From NCBI GenBank assembly GCA_030604585.1, contig JAUVVP010000197.1, positions 1 to 5,323 on the forward strand: 5,323 nt of DNA, in the 5' to 3' direction. Numbering within the stretch: position 1 is the stretch's first letter; each line of letters starts with the position of its first letter. The position numbers and the translations under genes are program-made. Of this stretch, positions 1 through 3,548 are shown piece after piece. Source of the DNA: Planctomycetota bacterium (GTDB taxonomy: Bacteria; Planctomycetota; Brocadiia; SM23-32). A model generated the notes under the pieces. That model was not told the origin of the DNA. It made no database searches and saw nothing but the letters and a program-made list of their open reading frames with translations.

Positions 1-296
1 GGTCCATTTGTCGCTCCTTTGGGAGGGGCCCGGAAACGCCGGGCACGGGCTGCCCCGCACGCCGTCATGCTACGAAGAGCGTCCCCCTGAGTCAACCCCC
101 CAACCAGCTCGGCCTGGTGGTCCTGTGAAGGAGGACCCAACGAAAACCGATGGTGACGAACGCGGCGAGGCGGGGTACAATGAAGGGAGAGGAGGCTCTC
201 GGTTTCCGCCGCGGGTTTCGGACTCATAGTCTTCACTATGGCCCCCGGCGGAGTTCTCAGCACGGACTCCCGGGGGCCTCCTCGGCGAAAAATCGG
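1..296. other. Gene-free stretch with several hairpins
   Basis: No open reading frame here has the composition or motifs of a real protein; the frames that are open are rich in Pro, Arg, Gly and Ser on both strands, as expected by chance in GC-rich DNA. What can be seen is local inverted repeats: 28-33 with 39-44, 103-107 with 114-118, 119-124 with 132-137 (the last two directly abutting), and a nested set between 189 and 283 listed separately. A weak promoter-like pair lies at 153-158 (GTGACG) and 176-181 (TACAAT), spacer 17. The stretch could be plain intergenic DNA, decayed mobile DNA, or hold a structured RNA; the sequence alone does not decide. Confidence 0.6.
189..283. other. Possible structured RNA: closed 95-nt fold
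   Basis: An 8-bp perfect stem (GAGGAGGC at 189-196 with GCCTCCTC at 276-283) encloses a 7-bp perfect stem (205-211 with 246-252), which encloses a 6-bp hairpin with a CTTC tetraloop (225-230 with 235-240). A competing hairpin (241-247 with 271-277, plus GGAGT 250-254 with ACTCC 266-270) cannot form at the same time, which would resemble a switch. Read on the plus strand, a candidate promoter (153-181) would start transcription close to 188. Which strand is transcribed, if any, is unknown, and GC-rich DNA yields such stems easily. It matches no RNA family I recognise; a tRNA-Sec reading was considered and rejected. Confidence 0.2.
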
Positions 297-305
297 AAAA
301 ATCGG
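288..305. repeat. Tandem 9-bp duplication beside the inverted repeat
   Basis: AAAAATCGG occurs twice head to tail, at 288-296 and 297-305. The second copy is the outer end of the left arm of the 24-bp inverted repeat. The duplication may come from slippage or from insertion of the palindrome next to a similar sequence. Confidence 0.6.
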
Positions 306-386
306 GACAGTCACCTATTTCCCAGCCCTAACCTGTTGCTGGCGCGCCGTTTATGGACGCGAAAATAGGTGACTGTCCCGATTTTT
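297..386. repeat. Perfect 24-bp inverted repeat, REPIN-like, behind lexA
   Basis: Positions 297-320 and 363-386 are exact reverse complements (24 of 24), separated by a 42-nt spacer (321-362). The arm carries the core GGGACAGTCACC, with A/T-rich ends. The right arm stops one base short of the lexA stop codon (388-390). The 90-nt size, two inverted copies and gene-end position fit a REPIN, that is, paired REP sequences moved in trans by REP-associated Y1 (IS200-like, RAYT) transposases. From memory, similar GTGACTGTCCC palindromes are frequent in environmental genomes near such transposases, but I cannot search. No transposase is in the window. A transcript of lexA would form a long hairpin here and could terminate or be protected from 3' decay. 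Confidence 0.85.
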
Positions 387-387
387 G

Positions 388-993
388 TCAGAGCCTGCGC
401 ATTACGCCGATGACGGGGCCGTAGATGGCGAAGTCGGGCGAGTTCTTGTCTACGACGATGTCCTCGTAGTCGGGGTTCTCGGCCTTCAGGCGCACCTGCC
501 CTTTGTTGATGTAGACGCGCTTGACGGTCGCCTCGTCGCCGATTCGCACGGCGGTGATGGCGCCGTTGCGTACGCGCCCCTTGCTGTCCACGACGACGTA
601 ATCGCCGGGCAGGATGCCGGCCCCGATCATGCTCTCGCCTTCCACCTGCAAGGCGAAGGTGTTCTCATTGGCGTTGAACAGGCCGGTGGTCGAGAGCGAG
701 CTCTCCAGGTTCTCGACGGCCAGTATCGGCGAGCCGGCGGCAATCCTGCCGACCAGCGGGATGCCCTGCGGTGCGAGTTCCTCGCGGATCTCGATATTGC
801 GGGCCTTGCGGTTTCGCCGGCGGATGTAGCCCTTGCGCTCCAGCGCGTCCAGGTGGTCGGTGGCCGCCTTGGGGCTCTGGAAGCCGAAGTGCTGGGCGAT
901 CTCGCGAACGGTGGGCGGCCGATGCTCCGCGCGCATCGTATCGCAGATGAAGTCGAAGATCTCCCTTTGCCTGTTCGTCAGTCCCTTGGCCAT
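388..993 (-). CDS. lexA: LexA repressor (SOS regulator, self-cleaving serine peptidase)
   Basis: LexA represses DNA-damage genes and is inactivated by RecA-stimulated self-cleavage. The 201-residue product is the normal family length. Residues about 1-65 form the winged helix-turn-helix, with the typical PPTVREIAQHFGF...SPKAATDHL pattern. The cleavage site is Ala86-Gly87 within VGRIAAGSP. The catalytic serine is Ser121 (GESM) and the general-base lysine Lys158 (TVKR), both in the C-terminal S24 peptidase fold. I chose the ATG at 993 because MAKGLTNRQREIF is the usual LexA N-terminus and GAAGGG lies 7 nt upstream; an in-frame ATG at 1047 would add 18 residues unlike the family. The gene is divergent from the small gene at 1210, and its stop abuts a 24-bp inverted repeat. 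Autorepression is expected; see the candidate operator at 1064-1085. Confidence 0.97.
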   Translation of the reverse strand: MAKGLTNRQREIFDFICDTMRAEHRPPTVREIAQHFGFQSPKAATDHLDALERKGYIRRRNRKARNIEIREELAPQGIPLVGRIAAGSPILAVENLESSLSTTGLFNANENTFALQVEGESMIGAGILPGDYVVVDSKGRVRNGAITAVRIGDEATVKRVYINKGQVRLKAENPDYEDIVVDKNSPDFAIYGPVIGVMRRL

Positions 994-1000
994 TTTCCCG

Positions 1001-1006
1001 CCCTTC
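1001..1006 (-). promoter_or_regulatory. lexA ribosome binding site
   Basis: GAAGGG on the minus strand lies 7 nt before the ATG at 993. It supports this start over the in-frame ATG at 1047. Confidence 0.55.
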
Positions 1007-1063
1007 AGCTTAGAGTATGGCACAGCGACAGCCGCCTCGTGCCTCACCGAGCGACTTCCATCT

Positions 1064-1085
1064 CGACAAATGTATTATACGACAA
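1064..1085 (-). promoter_or_regulatory. Candidate LexA operator over the lexA -10 box and start site
   Basis: On the minus strand TTGTCG occurs twice, at 1085-1080 directly before the -10 box and at 1069-1064 over the predicted start site, 16 bp apart. The same place contains TGT-N8-ACA (1071-1084), the spacing of the E. coli SOS box CTGT-N8-ACAG but without its outer C and G. LexA of different phyla is known to bind either palindromes or direct repeats, so either reading could be the operator. The position would block RNA polymerase. This is inference from motif and position only. Confidence 0.35.
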
Positions 1086-1103
1086 TACGCAAGGCCAGTG
1101 CAA
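1074..1103 (-). promoter_or_regulatory. lexA promoter (sigma-70 type)
   Basis: The minus strand has a perfect TATAAT at 1079-1074 and, 18 nt upstream, TTGCAC at 1103-1098 (3 of 6 to TTGACA). Transcription would start near 1067, leaving a leader of about 74 nt before the lexA ATG. The -35 box is weak, but the -10 box stands out as AT-rich in a GC-rich background. Confidence 0.65.
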
Positions 1104-1151
1104 TACCTTTGACGAACTGAATCCTCCGGCCCGTTCGCGGCCGGTCCTCAC

Positions 1152-1179
1152 TTGCGCGCCCGGGGCCTTGCCTTAGAAT
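1152..1179 (+). promoter_or_regulatory. Possible promoter of the small gene at 1210
   Basis: TAGAAT at 1174-1179 (5 of 6 to TATAAT) follows TTGCGC at 1152-1157 (3 of 6 to TTGACA) with a 16-nt spacer. A start near 1186 gives a leader of only about 25 nt. Support is modest. Confidence 0.35.
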
Positions 1180-1209
1180 GAGGACGGCAGGGGGGCATTG
1201 TCTCGGGGC

Positions 1210-1470
1210 ATGGCGATGGCTGAAGCGGGATCAGAGGAAGAGGAATCGTACAGGCGAATGCAGCGGCGGGCGGACCGCATCAGCTCGCTGATCGTCGCCA
1301 GCGACTATCCGGCCATTGACGTGGTGATCGAGATACGGAAGCTGCGGGAGTTTGCCGAGCGGCACTTCCCGGAACGGATGGGGCTGTTCGGGCGGCTCTA
1401 CGAGAGCCGCTTCAGGCGGCTCTGGGAGCAGTTCCGGGCTGAGACCGACGAAGAGCTGCCGGAGTGGTGA
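1210..1470 (+). CDS. Small charged protein of unknown function
   Basis: I do not recognise this 86-residue product. It opens with an acidic run (GSEEEESY), followed by a highly charged, probably all-helical body rich in Arg and Glu (for example RRMQRRADRIS and KLREFAERHFPER), and ends ELPEW. It has no signal peptide, membrane segment or cysteine, so it should be a small cytoplasmic protein. The start is uncertain: ATG at 1210 is used here. ATG at 1216 has GGGG 7 nt upstream and is equally good. A TTG at 1198 would add four residues but sits only 2 nt after a G-run. The gene is divergent from lexA across 216 nt and convergent with the VWA gene, with 10 nt between the two stop codons. Its balanced amphipathic composition, unlike the Pro/Gly/Arg-rich shadow frames, argues that it is real. 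Confidence 0.6.
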   Translation: MAMAEAGSEEEESYRRMQRRADRISSLIVASDYPAIDVVIEIRKLREFAERHFPERMGLFGRLYESRFRRLWEQFRAETDEELPEW

Positions 1471-1483
1471 GCCGGCCCGCTCA
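1468..1483. other. Short hairpin joining two convergent stop codons
   Basis: TGAGC (1468-1472) and GCTCA (1479-1483) pair around a 6-nt loop. The TGA of the small gene and the stop of the VWA gene lie in opposite arms. With 5 bp and no T-run it is a weak candidate for a shared terminator and may be chance. Confidence 0.2.
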
Positions 1484-2437
1484 GGAAGGGCGCAGCAGCC
1501 GGTCGGCGATGAGGAGAATGGCGGCCAACAGGTAGAGGTAGGGCGAGAGGGGTCTGCCGGCGCCGGCCTGGAGCGCCGCCGCCCTTACCGCGCCCCGCGC
1601 GACCAGCTCCTCGGCCTGCATCGGCAACGACTTCCCGCGCGGAGTGACCGCCCACGCCCGGCCGCCTCCGCCGGCTGCCCAGGCGGCCATCTGCTCGGGC
1701 TGCGCCCTCGTGATCACCCCCTCCGTCGGCCGTCCTTCCAGCTTCACGCCTTCGCGCGACCCGACGACGACGGTGTGCAGCGCGATCCCGTCGCGTCTTA
1801 TCTGCTCCAAGATGCGGTGCGGGGACTCGCCGTGGTTCTCGCCGTCGCTGACAAGCACCACGACGCCCGCACCGCCATCTCTGACGATAAGGTCGCGCGC
1901 CTTCCGGAGCGCCGGCAGGAGTCGCGTGCCGCCCGCGCCGGTCCAGTGCGTGCGGGCCTGCGCGAGCAGGTCGAGGAACGCCGCCCTGTCGGCGGTCAGG
2001 GGGCAGACCACGGCCGCGTCCTGCGCGAGGGCGACCAGGGCCGTCCGCCCTGCGGGCGCCAGGGAGCAGAGATGGGCGATCGCCTCCCGCGCGGCCGCCA
2101 GCCGGTCGGGCTCGACGTCCCGCGCCGCCATGCTGGCGGAGACGTCCAGCACGAAGACCACCGGGACCGACGCGGGTGAAAGGGCCCCGGGGGCGAAGGC
2201 CGCGGGGTCGGCAAGCCCGACGATGAGGGAGGCCAGGGCCGCCAGCCGCAGGGCGCCGCGGGCGGCATTGGCACCCGCCGTCGAGGTCCGGTCCGGTTCT
2301 GCGGCGGAGGCTGGGCCCCCGCTAAGGTGCTGAAAGCGGCGCACCACCCGGCAGGCCCTCGACCAGAGCAGCCATAGGAAGGGCAGGGCCGCAAGGCCGA
2401 TCAGGGCAGCCGGGCGTTGGAAGGTAACCGTCGGCAT
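1481..2437 (-). CDS. BatB-like membrane protein with von Willebrand factor A domain
   Basis: A 318-residue inner-membrane protein of the Bat (aerotolerance operon) VWA type. Predicted membrane segments lie at about 10-27 and 62-79, then a VWA domain at about 90-270 on the other side, and a final segment at about 298-314; this three-helix layout and length are those of BatA/BatB. The metal-binding MIDAS site is complete: Asp98, Ser100 and Ser102 in DVSASM, Thr171 in GGTRL, and Asp198 in VSDGEN. The segment PLTADRAAFLDLL is also typical. Bat proteins usually sit with a MoxR ATPase and a DUF58 protein and are thought to act in membrane-associated complexes. None of these partners is in the window. 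Instead the gene starts 6 nt after argB stops, with no clear Shine-Dalgarno, so it is probably translated by coupling. BatA versus BatB cannot be settled; the SDGENHG segment leans to BatB. Confidence 0.88.
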   Translation of the reverse strand: MPTVTFQRPAALIGLAALPFLWLLWSRACRVVRRFQHLSGGPASAAEPDRTSTAGANAARGALRLAALASLIVGLADPAAFAPGALSPASVPVVFVLDVSASMAARDVEPDRLAAAREAIAHLCSLAPAGRTALVALAQDAAVVCPLTADRAAFLDLLAQARTHWTGAGGTRLLPALRKARDLIVRDGGAGVVVLVSDGENHGESPHRILEQIRRDGIALHTVVVGSREGVKLEGRPTEGVITRAQPEQMAAWAAGGGGRAWAVTPRGKSLPMQAEELVARGAVRAAALQAGAGRPLSPYLYLLAAILLIADRLLRPS

Positions 2438-2443
2438 GGGCGT

Positions 2444-3352
2444 TCAGGCGTCGGCCGCGGCGGGCCCTTTCAGTATCTGCGTGCCGACGCCCTTGTCGGT
2501 GAATATCTCCAGCAGCAGCGAGTGGGGCAGCCGACCGTCTATGATATGCGCCTTGCGGACGCCGGCCTCCAGCGCCGCCAGGCAGGCGGAGACCTTCGGC
2601 AGCATGCCGCCGGTGATCACCCGCCGCTCGATGAGCGACTCGACCTGTTCCTCCATGATGCTCGACAGGAGCGAGCCGGGGTCCTCGGGATCGGCCATGA
2701 TGCCGTGGACGTTGCTGAGGAAGACGATCTTCTCGGCCTGCAGGGCGCCGGCGACGGCGCCCGCGGCGGTGTCGGCGTTGACGTTGTAGAGCTGTCCGGT
2801 CTCGTCTTGCCCCACGGGGGGCACGGCCAGGATGGTGCCGTCAGCGCCCTGGGCCAGCATCCGCTCCGCCGCCACGCCGACCACCTCGCCGACGTAGCCG
2901 ATGTCCAACTGCCGGGCGCGGCCGTCATCGCCGACGACGGTCAGTGCCTTTCTGCGGACCTTCAGCAGGCTGCGCCCGCCCTGGAACGTGGAGCGAGCCC
3001 GGCCGCTCTGGGCTTCAATGCGGCGGACGATGTCGGCGTTGACCTCCTCGGTGAGCACGCGCACGACCACCTCGAGCGCATCGGCGTCCGTGACACGGTG
3101 CCCGTGGACGAACCTGGGCGTGAGGCCGGCCCGCTCCATGGCGAGCGATATCTGCGGGCCGCCGCCGTGCACGACTATGGGGCGCATCCCTACCGCCGCC
3201 AGGAAGACAACGTCCTCGAGCACGTCGTCCAGGACGGCGGCGTCCTCCATGGCGTGGCCGCCGAACTTGATGACCACCGGCCTGCCGGCGAACCGCTGGA
3301 TGTAGGGGAGCGCTTCGATCAGCACGTCGGCTTTCTTTATGGCTTCTTCCAT
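2444..3352 (-). CDS. argB: Acetylglutamate kinase
   Basis: Phosphorylates N-acetyl-L-glutamate with ATP, the second step of arginine synthesis, in the cytoplasm. The 302-residue product carries the amino-acid-kinase signatures in order: VVIKFGGHAM with the phosphate-binding Lys29, VVHGGGPQI (60-68), the substrate-binding Arg86 in HRVTD, YNVNADTAAG with Asn190 and Asp194, GGMLPKV with Lys253, and a C-terminal EIFTDKGVGTQI. About 20 residues precede the first strand, compared with the short E. coli enzyme. Such an N-terminal helix is known from arginine-inhibited hexameric kinases, so feedback inhibition by arginine is inferred. The start at 3352 gives this N-terminus, but the Shine-Dalgarno is weak (GAAAG, 2 nt away). 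A good promoter lies at 3387-3415. It heads a two-gene unit with the VWA gene; no other arg gene is present. Confidence 0.97.
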   Translation of the reverse strand: MEEAIKKADVLIEALPYIQRFAGRPVVIKFGGHAMEDAAVLDDVLEDVVFLAAVGMRPIVVHGGGPQISLAMERAGLTPRFVHGHRVTDADALEVVVRVLTEEVNADIVRRIEAQSGRARSTFQGGRSLLKVRRKALTVVGDDGRARQLDIGYVGEVVGVAAERMLAQGADGTILAVPPVGQDETGQLYNVNADTAAGAVAGALQAEKIVFLSNVHGIMADPEDPGSLLSSIMEEQVESLIERRVITGGMLPKVSACLAALEAGVRKAHIIDGRLPHSLLLEIFTDKGVGTQILKGPAAADA

Positions 3353-3386
3353 GGCTTTCGGCGCGTTCGGGCTGAGCTGTGCGGGT

Positions 3387-3415
3387 ATTCTACCACGGGC
3401 AGCCCGGCCTGTCAG
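3387..3415 (-). promoter_or_regulatory. argB promoter (extended -10)
   Basis: On the minus strand, CTGACA (3415-3410, 5 of 6 to TTGACA) and TAGAAT (3392-3387, 5 of 6) are 17 nt apart, and TG sits one base before the -10 box (3395-3394), giving an extended -10. Transcription would begin near 3380, about 28 nt before the argB ATG. I saw no arginine-repressor-like palindrome here. Confidence 0.7.
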
Positions 3416-3428
3416 GGGCCATTCTGGG

Positions 3429-3456
3429 GGCCGCCTGGACCCCGCTGGGGGCGGCC
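3429..3456. other. Hairpin between two divergent promoters
   Basis: GGCCGCC (3429-3435) pairs exactly with GGCGGCC (3450-3456) around a 14-nt loop. It lies upstream of both the argB and the peptidase-like promoters, so it is unlikely to be in either transcript. It could be a binding site or just GC-rich chance. Confidence 0.25.
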
Positions 3457-3478
3457 GCGCAGGTGCGGCGCTTTTCCT

Positions 3479-3506
3479 TTGACAGAGGCCGGCTACGCCC
3501 TATAAT
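3479..3506 (+). promoter_or_regulatory. Consensus sigma-70 promoter of the M28-like gene
   Basis: Perfect TTGACA at 3479-3484 and perfect TATAAT at 3501-3506, spacer 16 nt. Transcription would begin near 3513, about 36 nt before the ATG at 3549. A perfect match in both boxes predicts strong constitutive transcription by the housekeeping sigma factor. Confidence 0.85.
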
Positions 3507-3548
3507 GACGCGAGAGACCGCGTGGGCTTTTTATAAGAAGATAGGAAG

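Noticed and set aside
220..235. Hammerhead ribozyme core on the minus strand (ATGAGTCCGAAAC)
   Set aside because: The CUGAUGA core is incomplete and there is no stem II between ATGAG and CGAAAC.
189..283. tRNA-Sec-like element (95 nt with 8-bp closing stem)
   Set aside because: Length and closing stem fit, but there is no T-loop (TTCNANTC) before the 3' stem, no 7-nt anticodon loop, and no CCA-like end.
1..316. Minus-strand open frame running from the inverted repeat off the left edge
   Set aside because: It stays open to position 1, but the product is Pro/Arg/Ser/His-rich without motifs, begins inside the repeat, and looks like chance openness in GC-rich DNA. Sequence left of the window would decide.
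385..1176. 263-codon plus-strand frame opposite lexA
   Set aside because: Mirror frame of lexA, whose motifs and catalytic residues are unambiguous on the minus strand.
1352..2179. 275-codon plus-strand frame overlapping the small gene and the VWA gene
   Set aside because: Gly/Arg/Pro-rich shadow spanning two real genes; no recognisable domain.
3454..3480. Rho-independent terminator (GCCGC/GCGGC stem then TTTTCCTTT)
   Set aside because: Stem is only 5 bp, the T-run is interrupted and not adjacent, no gene upstream on the plus strand needs it, and the T's form part of the -35 region of the next promoter.
2417..3505. 362-codon plus-strand frame opposite argB
   Set aside because: Mirror frame of argB; Asp/Gly/Val-rich with no family signature, and it runs through the argB promoter.
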